DNA of 64,000 nt from Heterohyrax brucei (taxonomy: Eukaryota > Chordata > Mammalia > Hyracoidea > Procaviidae): the NCBI GenBank assembly GCA_028571685.1, contig CM053140.1, positions 23,169,501 to 23,233,500 on the forward strand. Direction: 5' to 3'. Positions 36,196 through 46,715 of the stretch are shown here, piece by piece. A program made the translations under genes and the position numbers. The notes under the pieces were generated by a model. It had not been told where the DNA came from. It made no database searches and was given only the letters and a program-made list of their open reading frames with translations. Positions within the stretch are counted from its first letter, which is position 1. Each line of letters starts with the position of its first letter.

Positions 36196-37217
36196 TGTTT
36201 TAGTCAGCTAGGGCTGCTCTAACAGAAATGCACAGAGTGGATGGCTTTAACAAAGGAAGGTGTCATGGGTTGAATTGTGTCCCACCAAAAATATGTGTAG
36301 CCGTGTGGCTGGGCCGTGATTCCCAGTATCTTGTGACTGCCCTCCATTTTGTGGTTTTCCTAAACTGTATGTTAAAGGATTAGGGTGGGGCTGTAAATCC
36401 CTTCATAGGATCACCTCCCTGCTCCACTGTAAAGGCAGTTTCCCTGGAGGATGGCTTGCTCCACCCTTAATCCTTTTGTCCTATGAGAGATAAAAGGACA
36501 GAGAAGCAGGCAGAGAATTGGGAACCTTACCATCAACAAAGCAGCGCTGGGAGAAGAGTGCGTCCTTCAGACCTGAGGTTCCTGTGCCAAGATGCTCCCT
36601 GGACAAAGACTGGTGCAATACCAGACTTTCCTCCTGAGCCGACAAGGGGAAAGCCTTCCTGTGGAGCAGACACCCTGAATATGGACTTGCAGCCCCTTCC
36701 AGACTATGTAAGAGTAAACTTTCCTTTATTAAAGCCATCCACTCTGTGGTATTTCTGATAGAGCAGCCCTAGCTGACTGAAACAGAAGGTTTATTCTTAC
36801 ACAGTCTGGTAGGCTACGAGTCCAAATTCAGTATGCCTGCTCCAGGGGAAGCTTCTCCCTCTCGTCAGCTCTGGAGGAAAGTCCAATATTGTATCAGTCT
36901 TTGTCCAGGAAGCGTCTTGGCACAGGAACCTCAGGTCTCCCTGTGCTCCTTGCTTGATGGTGTGAGATTCCCAATTCTCAGCCTGCTTCCCTTTCAGGAC
37001 AAAAGCATTACGGGTGGGGCAAGCCATACTCCAGGGAAACTCCCTTTACAGTGGAGCAGGGAGGTGATCTTATGAAGGGATTTACAGTCCTGCCCTAATC
37101 CTGTAAGGTGCAGCATAGGCAAACCACAAAATGGAGGACAGTCACAAGGTGCTGGGAATCATGGCCTGGCCACCTGGCTACACATATTTTGGGGGAGACA
37201 CAATTTAGTCCATGACA
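36196..37217 (-). mobile_element. MaLR-like LTR hosting a second LTR
   Basis: Outer element from tgttttagtc to gtccatgaca, about 493 bases without its insert. It interrupts the MARK flanking block between gcagcaggagacatcatt and the ccacaaaggcag text. Confidence 0.75.
36261..36784 (+). mobile_element. MaLR-like solo LTR nested in another LTR
   Basis: A 524-base LTR, tgtcatgggttg to gactgaaaca, with a perfect 5-base target-site duplication gaagg at 36256-36260 and 36785-36789. It lies in opposite orientation to its host. An AATAAA-type signal is near its 3' end. Confidence 0.85.
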
Positions 37218-38600
37218 TCTTCCCACTCCACAAAGGCAGAAGGTGAGAGCATTTGATCAGTGGCTGAGAGCCAGGGAGAGGCTAGCCTTCAGGACGTGGG
37301 CAGAATAGTCTGTGGGGAAACATACAGTGGAAATCCTATGGAAAATGTATCTCTTTGGAGTCCATGCTGGGAGTAACACAGAGAGCCCGAGGTCCCCTGT
37401 AAACAGTGAGATCACGACTATCAACAAGCAATAAAGATAAAGGGATCAAAGCATTAACAACAACCTGGGACACTGAGATAAGCCCCCCCTAAATTATGCA
37501 AATTTCCTCAAGGCTAGTTTTCAGAAGAAACCAAAGATGGAAGCAACTCTAAGGACATGAGCAGAAACTCCCACTTCAACAGCTACATGTCCTCCCAATG
37601 GGAGCACCAGACATCCAGTCAGGACCTGGGGATGGAACCAAAGAACCAAGACACTGCACGCACAACACCCCCTAAGAAGTCCCAGGAAGCCTCAGAGAAA
37701 AGAACTTTCTAGATCCTCTAACTGATTCAACCTCAAGTGACCTGCTTCAGGTTCAGGAGATCACAGTGGCAACTTTAGTCTCCTGATGGGGGGATAATTG
37801 GGCTCTCCCTCCCCCAGGCACCAGGATGCAACCTTCACAGCAGCGAAATTTATTAAGTTGCAGTACCTTACAGACAGGGAAGGGGCCAGTCTATGAGTGG
37901 TGAAAGACCTGGTACAAAGCTTGCAGCGTTCCTTATATTGCTCAGGGTAACAGGTGCTGTCTTAATCAGGAGGGGTAACTAAGAAACAGCCTTTGGTTTC
38001 TGTTTGAGACCTATATGTCACCAACTACATGATGGGGCCCCTCCTGAAGAATGAGATAATGGTATGCAGATAGAATAAAAGTAGGGGCTAGGTCATTTCT
38101 AGAACGTCCTCCTGAGGTGTTACCTGTATGTTGCCACATCTCAAACTGCCAGGAAGAATTGCTACATCTGCAATTACCCTTCTCAAATGCGGATTGGGTG
38201 TCTAGGAATCATATGATGAGGCGATCTATGGTGGCAATCAGGTTCCGTAAGCTCACCTGCTCATTTCCCCCTTGAGGTGACATGGGCCCAAAATCTTGAA
38301 GGGAACGGGGACGTCGACTCGCTCTCGCTACCTCCTGCTGTTTGGGGTTGTAGTCCTGCCGACCCATCAGACCCATGTTCTTCAAGTACCCTGTCTTGAC
38401 AACATTGAGATGCCTCATCTACCTACCACCTGGTAGGTGGGTATAGACTGTATATCCTTGTAGGACCACAAGATTCACTAGGAATGGTTGTAGCTTGGAG
38501 GCATGTCTTTTATCTTAGAAGCCAAATTTAAGATGTGTCATATGTTGTCCTGGACCTGGCCAGATTTATTAACATAAAACAACAAATTACCTTGAGATAT

Positions 38601-41140
38601 AGGCAGGTTCTGCCCTCAGCTGCAGTTAAAAGGTCAAGGAAATCACTGGGGGACACTATCACCTGCGAAGACCATCGGCAAGAGGACACGTGTCAGAGTC
38701 AAGTTATCTCGGCACATGATTATGGGCAAAGAGGTAGCCAAGAATAGTCCAAAAGAGCCAACAGACATCCTCCAACCTCCTGACACTACACCAAGAGATA
38801 AAAATCATGAAGGATCTCCAGAATCCAAATATTTTAATGCTGTTGGAAGACACAGAGAACAACAACATCTTTGGTATGGTGAAGGGGTACATAACTGCAG
38901 GGGACTTGTGTGATCATCTAGAGACTCATGGCTTCCTGAGACAAAAAGAGGCCCCCCAAGTATTCTGCCAATTAGTGCTAGCCCTACAGGTTTGCCACAA
39001 CAACTGTGCTACACATGGAGTTACCAGACCAGGAAACATGCACTCGGATGAAAGAAGGAACATCAAACTTGCCAACATTGGTTTGGGAGCTGAATTTACC
39101 AACAGGAGCGAGCTGAATATTTTCTCAAGCAGTCTCCATTATTGTGCCCAGAACTCCTACAGAGAGAGAAGTACCATGGAACCCGCCACACGCGTGCAGC
39201 CTGGAAGTCACCCTGTACCTCATGGTAAGTGGATCTCAGTCTTTTCATGGAGAGACCTTAACTGAGCTACCAAAGAAGGTACTGGAGGAGAGCATGACAT
39301 TCCACATGTCTACACCATGGGACCACTTGCTAAGCCAAATATTCATTTGTGACACAAGAAAGACAGCCACATCAGAGGACATGTTGGAACATCCATGGAT
39401 GAGTATGGATAATGAAGGAAAACAAAAGCTGGATGTGCAGCCACTCCAAGACTATGAGGATTCTTGGTCCACTGCGGCCATGGTGAACAAGAGGTGCAGG
39501 TAGGAATACTCAGGACTCCCTTTTCAATCAAAAATACAGTGAGGTCATGAGAACCAATCTGATCCTAGGTCCCAACACCTCTGAGGTGGAGAGTCATGCC
39601 AGTACCATGAAACCCCAGGGTGCAGCATACTGGACTGACAGCCACACTCCTTTCTCATCCCATTGAGATACATTCTACCATTCATGCTAAATCCAAATGA
39701 TGTAGTTACACTGTACCTGCCATTGCCACGCACAACTACTGTTCCTATGATGCTCTGAAGAGTCTAGCAGATAGAAGGAAGGGGGGCTCCACGGTATGTG
39801 CTTCCTCCACGATCTCCTTTGCCATGTCCTTCCTGCACCAACAATCCAGGATAGCCTGGGCAGAGCCCAACCAAACCTCAGGACCGTGTTCCAAGGTGAG
39901 GAAAAGTGCAGTGTCTCAAGCCAATAGATTCTCCGTGTGTGTTTCCACAGCTGCCTCCTGCACCCAGACCATGAGAAAGAATGCTGGAACCTCAGCAGAA
40001 ACCAGTTTCCCACAGGGAGTGTCATAGTTAAGGTCCTTCAGTGATGAGCAGGTGGAAGGTACCTGACCAGACAGTGAACTCAGCCTCTCCCTGTCACTGG
40101 GAGTCACAATGTCCTTCATGGTTAAGTGGATCTCAGCCTTTCCAGGGAGAAGCCTTAGCTAAGTTATAAAAGGAGGCACCAGAGGAAGAATATGACAGTC
40201 CTTTCCACACTTCTGTGCCATGTGAACACTCATGGAGCCAAATACTCATCGGTGACACAAGAGACAGAGCCACTTCAGAGGACATCCCAAGACATCCAGA
40301 GATGAACACTGAGCATGAAGAAAACAAACGGTGGATGTGTAGCCACTCCCAGACGATGAGGACACCTGGTGTATTGAGGCCACAGTGAACATGGGTTAGA
40401 GACAGGAAGCGATTTATTACTCATCCTTGAATCAAAAATACAATGATGTGGTGGGCACCTATCTGATCGTTGGTCACAACACACAAGAAATGCAGAGTCA
40501 TGCCAGTACCAAGGATCCCCAGGCTGCAGCACACTGCACTGATAGCCATACTTTTCTCATCCCATGACGGACATCCTACCACCTGTGCTAAACCCAAATG
40601 GGGCACTTATGCCACACCTGCCATTCCCACGTACGACGACTGTTCCTACAATGCTTTGAACAGTCTAGCTGACAGACAACGGGGCCTCCATGGTATGTGC
40701 TTCCCCCTCAGTCTCCCTTGCGAAGTCCTTCCCACACCAACAACCCAGGATAGCCTGGGCAGAGCTCAGCCAAACCTGGGGACGGTGTGGCATAGTGGGA
40801 AAAACTGCAGAATGAGACAACCCAGTAAACCCAACATGTATGTTTCTATGGCTGCCTCCTCTGTCCAGACCATCATAAAGAAGGGTTGAGCCCCAGAGGA
40901 ACCCAGTTTCCTGCATGGAGTGTCACAGCTAAAAGCCTTTAATGATGAGCAGGTCCAGGAGGCATCTGACCAGACTGTGACCCCAGCCTCTCCCTCTGTC
41001 CATAGCCGGGAACAGCAGGGTGCCACTATGAGGGTTTTAAGCTCATGAGAAGATAACTTTGTCATACATGTGTCAAAAGGGAATGGAAGTTACGTGACAG
41101 CAATGTTGTTGTGAGACGTTCCAAGCTGGAGAGGCCAAGC
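38601..41140 (+). pseudogene. MARK2: MARK2-derived retro-pseudogene, unit C1 (no KA1)
   Basis: A single kinase domain runs from about 38650; a 152-codon frame (38807-39265) covers much of it. It reads APQVFCQLVLALQVCHNN, then THGVTRPGNMHSDERRNIKL, so HRD has become HGV (codon GTT at 39020-39022) and DFG has become NIG. The activation segment stays open through CAQNS (CAG at 39149-39151), unlike units B, C2 and D. The C-lobe end continues to about 39430 in a second frame reading TWDHLLSQIF-like text. UBA plus spacer lies at 39450-40075, a second C-lobe end at 40090-40330 and a second UBA plus spacer at 40370-41010. The KA1 domain is missing: the unit runs from its spacer end straight into the middle of the next flanking block at 41141. 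Stops and shifts make it non-coding. Confidence 0.83.
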
Positions 41141-41735
41141 CTTGCAACTGGATGATGGGACCCTCTCTGAAGAAAGTAATAGTATGGAGATAGGGTAAAA
41201 ATAGGGGCTAGATCATTTCTAGACCACTGTCCTGGGGAGGAACCCATACGTAGCCACTTCTCAGACTACCAAGAGCATTGTTACAGCTCCAATTCCCCTT
41301 CTCAAACGCTGACTCGGTATTTAGGGATCATCTGATGAGGTGGTCTGTGGTAGCTACCAGGCTTCCTAGCTACCCTTGTCGTTTCCCATTGAGGAGACAT
41401 GGGCCTGAAATCTTGAAGAGAATGTGGGAATTCAACCTGCTCTGGCTACTTCCTGCTGGTTTGGGTTGTAGTCCTGCCTACCCATCAGACCCATGCTCCT
41501 CAAGTACTCTGTCTTGAAAACGTTTAGGTGCCTGACCTATCTACCGCTTTGTTGGTCCTTGCAGGACCATGGGATTCCCTAAGAATGGTTGCAGCTTGGA
41601 GCCGTGTCTTTTATTTTGGAAGCCAAATTCAAGACATATTGTATGCTGACCTGGCCAGATTTACTAGCATAGAAACAACACTATTCCTTGACATATAGGC
41701 AGGTGCTGCCCTCAGCTGCTGTTCAAAGGTCAAGA
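41141..41735 (+). repeat. Shared 5' flanking block, truncated copy C1-C2
   Basis: Only the downstream third of the block is present, beginning at text equal to about 38020. The missing part, together with KA1 of unit C1, marks a deletion or unequal-exchange scar. Confidence 0.78.
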
Positions 41736-44700
41736 ACATCAGTGTGGGACACTACCACCTGCTAAGACCATCAGCAAGGGGACATCTGCCTGAGCCCATT
41801 TACCCTGGCCCATCAACACTGCCAAGAGGTAGCCAAGAAAAGAGTTGGAAAGAGCCAACAGACATCCTCCAACCTCCAAACACTAGACCCACAGATAAAA
41901 ATCATGAAGGATCTGCATCATTCAAGAAATTTCATGGTGTTTCAAGCCATAGAGAACAACCTCTTTGGCATAGCGATGGAATATGTAACTACAAGCATCT
42001 TCGGTGATCATCTGGAGGGTCACAGTTTCCCAAGTCAAAAAGAGGTCCCCAAAATATTCTGCCAATCAGAGTTGGCCTCACAGCTTTGCCACAACAGCTG
42101 TGTTGTACACAGGAATATCAAACTGGAAGGCAGGCTTTTGGATGAGAGAAAGAACTTCAAACTCGTGGACGTTGGTTTGAGAATTCAATTCACCAGTGGG
42201 AGTTACCTGAACACACTCCGTGGTAGTTTCCATTACAGTGCCTAGAACTCCTATAGTGAGACAAGTACCATGGACCCCCTTGGACATGTGCAGCTTGGAA
42301 ATCATCATGAACTTCATGGTCAGTGGATTTCTGCCTTTTCACACAGAGACCTTAACTTAGCTATCAAAGCAGGTACTGGAGGAAGAATATTACATTTCTT
42401 CCCACATGTCTATACCATGTGAACACATGCTATGCCAAATATTCATTTGTGATGCAAGAAAGACAACCAGATCAGAGGACCTGCTAGAACTTCCAAATAT
42501 GAATATGGATAATGAAGAAGGACAAAAGGTGTATGTGCAGACGCTCCTGGACAAGGAGGACCCCAATGAATTGAGGCCAAAGTGAACACAGATTAAAGGC
42601 CAAAAGAATTTCTTGACTCGCTGTTGAAACAGAAATACAGTGACGTGATGGGCACCTGTCTGATCCTGGCTTACGGCACATCTGAGATGGTGAGTCATGC
42701 CAGTACCGTGGAACCCCAGGGGGCAGCACACTGCACTAAGAGCCACACGCCTTTCTCAATGCCATCTCTGCTAAACTCAGAACAACATAGTTACAATGTA
42801 CCTACCATTCCCACCTGTGATGACTGTTTCTACAATACTTTGAAGAGTCTACCAGATAGAAGGAAGGGGGCCTCCATCTTGTCTGCTTCTCCCTCCGCCC
42901 CCAGCAAAGTCATTTCTGCACCAACACCCAGGAGAGCCTGGCAGAGCCCAAACAACCTCGGCACCGTGGACCAACGTGACAAATAGTGCGGAACCGCAAC
43001 ACAATGGAATTCCAACAGGCATTTCTGAGGCTGCCTCCTCCACCCACATCATCAATAACAACAGTAGAACCTCAGAGGAAATCAGTTTCACACACGTAAC
43101 TAAAATCCTTAAGTGACTAGTAGCTGCAGGAGGCACCTGATCAGACTGCGACCCCAGCCTCTCCCTGGGTCAACAGCCAGAACTGGCAGGGTGCCACCAG
43201 GATGCTTTTTAGGCTTACAAGAAGATACCATTCTTGTATCTGCGTCAATAGGGAGCCCCAGACTGGAACCCCAGCCTCTCCCTCTGTCATCTTGGGAGTC
43301 ACCCTGTACTTCATGATAAATGTACTTCCGCATTTTCAGGGAGAGACCTTAAATAAGCTATGAAAACAGTATCACAGAAAAAAAGAGGCTACTCTTTTCT
43401 ACATGTCTATGGCATGTAAACACTTGCTGAGCCAAATATTCATTTGTGACACGAGAGAGCCATGGTCACAGGACATGCTTCAATATCCACATATGAAGCA
43501 AAAAATGAAGAAAAACAAAAGATGGATGTAGTGATTCCCACACCATGAGGACTCCAGGCACACTGAGGCCACAGCGAACAGGGAGGAAGAGATGCATTAC
43601 TCACTCTTGAATCAAAAGTGCAATCATGTGAAGGGCACCCATCTGATGAAAGGACACGACACATATGTAATGGAGAGTCATGCCAGGAACAAGAAACTCC
43701 AGACTGCAGCCTACTGCACTGACACACACACACCTTGCTCATCCCGTGAGGAACAACTTACCACCCATGCTAAACTCTAATGGAGTAGTCAGACGGTACC
43801 TGCCAATCCCACCTCTGAGTACTGTTTCTGCAAAGCTTTCAAGAGCCCACCTGATAGAAACAAGGGTGCCTCCAGATGATTTGCTTTTCCCTGAGTCTCC
43901 CTGCAAAGTCTCTCCTGCAGCAACAACCCAGGACAGCCTGGACAGAGTCCAACCAAACCTCGGGACTGTGCGCCAAGATGAGAAATACTGTGGAGCAACA
44001 ACTCAGCACAGTCCCCGCATGTTTCTGTGGCAGCCTTCTCAGCCCGGACACCATCGAGAAGAATGATGAGCCTCAGGGGAAATCAGTTTCTGAAAGGGAG
44101 TCTCAGAACAAAGCTCCTTCAATGATCAGCAGGTACAAGAGATACTGGAGCAGACGGGGAACCAGTGTCTCCCTCTGTCAGCAGCCGGGAACAGCAGGAT
44201 GTCACTGACAGATTCCTTAAACTCATGAGACAACTCTGTTGCATTTTGATCAAAAGGGGACAAAAGCTATGGGACAGCCAAGCTGTAGAGGAGACACTCA
44301 AATCTCCAGAGGCCAACCCCTACTCTTCCAAGTTTAAGTGGAGGATGAAAGCCACCAGCTCCATGGAGCACGACGAGATGATGTGTGAGATCTACCAAAC
44401 GCTGGACACCCACCCCCATGTCCACGCTGCTGTGTGTGAACAGCACAGCAGGGCTGCAGGACGCTGTGCAGTGGAGGATGGAGGTGTACACACTGCTGGC
44501 GCAGACCCTCAACAAGGGAAGAGGGAAGGGAATTTCAGGCATCTCTGAGGCCTTCAAAGGCATCCTCTCGAAAATGAGCAGAGAGTGTGAACTTTAAAAC
44601 GCTGCCCACAGTTGCCACAGACAGATGCGGAGTTCTCACATACAAGCTCCCACACCATCGGGCAGTGTTTTCTTCTCTTGCACACAGTCACAAAAAGTTA
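41736..44700 (+). pseudogene. MARK2: MARK2-derived retro-pseudogene, unit C2
   Basis: Kinase from about 41745; a 113-codon frame (41904-42245) reads NNLFGIAMEYVTTSIFGDHL and then VVHRNIKLEGRLLDERKNFKL. The catalytic Asp is replaced by Asn (AAT at 42114-42116), DFG has become DVG, and the frame stops at TAG 42243-42245. The C-lobe end follows to about 42510, UBA plus spacer at 42580-43250, a second, more decayed C-lobe end at 43280-43480, and a second UBA plus spacer at 43550-44170. KA1 is recognisable at 44331-44590, with KWRMKATSSMEHDEMM as its start and RGKGISGISEAFKGI near its end. The unit lies directly downstream of the truncated block and upstream of flanking block D. No product is expected. 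Confidence 0.84.
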
Positions 44701-46005
44701 GAACACAGGAAGAGGATTTCAGGCATCTTTTCAGTCAACAGCTAGGAGTAACACAGGAGCCTGCAGTCCGCCGTAAGTAACGTGACCAAAATTATCAACA
44801 AGCCATAAAGGATAAAAAGATCAAAGCACTAACAACATCCTGGGACGCTGAGGTAAGTTCCTCCAAATTTTGTAAATTTCCTCAAGGTTGGTTTTCAGAA
44901 GAAACCAGATGGAAGTAACTCTAAGGATGTACAGAGAAATTCCCACTCCGACAGCTACATGTCCTTACACTTGGAGTAACAGACACCTACAGTCAGGACC
45001 CGGGAATTGAACCAAAGAACCAAGAAAATGCGTGCACAACACCCCATAACGAGTCTTGCTACCAGCCCCAGAAAGCCTCAGAGAAAGGAACTCTCTAGAT
45101 CCTGTGACCTGGTTCAAGTTCAGGAAATCAGAGTAGCAACTTTGGTCTCCCGCCCAGTAGATAACTGGGATCCCCCTCCCACAGGCAGCAGGATGCAACC
45201 TTCATGGCAGAAAAATTTATTAAGTCCAAGTACTTACAGACAGGGAACGGGTCAGTCTCTATGAGTGGGGAAAGAGCAGGTACAAAGCTTGAAGCGTTTC
45301 TTACATTGGTAAGGGTAAAATGTGGTGTCACAGTCAGGAGGGGTAGGTAGGAAAAAGCCTATGGTTTCAGTTTAAGGGTCATACATCATCAACTCCATGA
45401 TCAATTCTCTCTTGAAGGATAAAATAATGGTATGGAGATTGGATGAAAAAAGAGGCTAGATCATTTCTAGATCATCCTCCTGAGGAGGTAGGTACCCACA
45501 AGTAGCCACATCTCAAACTGCCAGGAGGAACAGTTACATCTGCAATTACTGTTCTGAAACACTGATTGGGAGTTTAGTGAGGATATGATGAGGTTGTCTG
45601 TGGTGGCCATTAGGTTCACCAGCTACCCTTATCATTTCCCTCTTGAGGAGACATGGGCTTGAAATCTTGAAAGGAATATGGGAAGTCGACTCACTCTGGC
45701 TACTTCCTACTGTTTTGGGTTGCAGTCCTGCCTACCTGTCAAACCCATGTTCTTCGAATACCATGTTGAAAATGTTGAGATGACTCATCTACGTACTGTC
45801 TGGTTGGTGGACACAGGCTGCGTAGGACCTGATGTTTACTAGCAGTGGTTGTAGCTTGGAGCCGTGTCTTTTAGAAGCCAATTTCAAGATGTGCTGTATG
45901 TTGTCCTGGATCTGGTCAGATTTACTAACATAAAGACAACATTGTTCCTTGAGATATAGGCAGATGCTGCCTTCAGCTGCTGTTAAAAGGTCAAGGAAAT
46001 CAATG
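44701..46005 (+). repeat. Shared 5' flanking block, copy C2-D
   Basis: Starts near the tcagtcaacagctaggagta text and ends at ctgctgttaaaaggtcaagg before the unit D alpha kinase. It lacks about the first 400-500 bases seen in the copy at 50131. Confidence 0.8.
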
Positions 46006-46715
46006 TGGGACACTGCCACCTGCTGAGACCATCAGCAAGGGGACATTGGTCAGAGTCAAGTTATCCTGGCACATCATCATGGGCAAAGAGGTAGCCGAGA
46101 AGAGTCAGAAAGAGCCCACAGACATCCTCCAACCTCCTGACACTGGACTCACAGATGAAACATCATGAAGGATCTCCACACTCCAAATATTTTAAGTTCC
46201 ACCAGTTAGTGTAGGCCCTAAAGGTGTGCCACAAGTGTATTGTGCACACAGATGTGGAACCCAAAAATGTGCCCTTGGATGACAGAAAGAATATCAATCC
46301 TGCTGACTTTCATTTTGGAACTCAATTCACCGAGGAGAGCTAGCTGAAAACTTTCCGGGGAAATACTCCTTGTTATGCTCCAGAACTCCTTCCTGGAGAA
46401 AAGTTCCATGGACACTGTTATGGAGATGCAGAACCTGGGAGTCACCCCATATTTCACAGGAAGTGGGTCTCCACCTTTTTATGGTGATGCCTTCAATGAG
46501 CTACCAAAGTTAAGTACTGGATGAAGAGTATAATAATCTTTCTACAGGTCTATGTCACGTGAACACTCATTGAATCAAATTTTCTTTTTGTTACCCGTGT
46601 GCTGCATTTTAATCACACCACAAGGGTACCTCTTATCCCAAAGCCCATTAATCTTTGACACCACATTGAACATGCCGCAGAGCTACTTAGCATTTCCTGT
46701 TGAAGAGGAAATCTA
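46006..46715 (+). pseudogene. MARK2: MARK2-derived retro-pseudogene, unit D, alpha kinase
   Basis: Partner of the unit B alpha kinase. The N-lobe starts at about 46010, but the stretch between roughly 46190 and 46200 jumps forward, so part of the N-lobe and early C-lobe is deleted compared with unit B. The catalytic loop reads VHTDVEPKNVPLDDRKNI with the catalytic Asp codon GAT at 46251-46253, followed by DFH in place of DFG and a stop shortly after. The terminal stretch 46605-46715 (ccacaagggtacctcttatc and neighbours) equals the end of the unit B alpha copy. Non-coding by deletion, shifts and stops. Confidence 0.78.

Larger units (their letters stand above)
36005..38600 (+). repeat. Shared 5' flanking block, copy B-C1
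   Basis: Full-length copy of the block, enlarged by the nested LTRs at 36196-37217. It carries, like 45216 and 50980, the text gcgaaatttattaagt or close variants, which on the minus strand includes AATAAA. It ends at tcagctgcagttaaaaggtc, directly before the unit C1 kinase. Confidence 0.8.

Noticed and set aside
36191..37222. Target-site duplication for the outer LTR
   Set aside because: Flanks agttc and tcttc agree in only three of five bases, too weak to claim.
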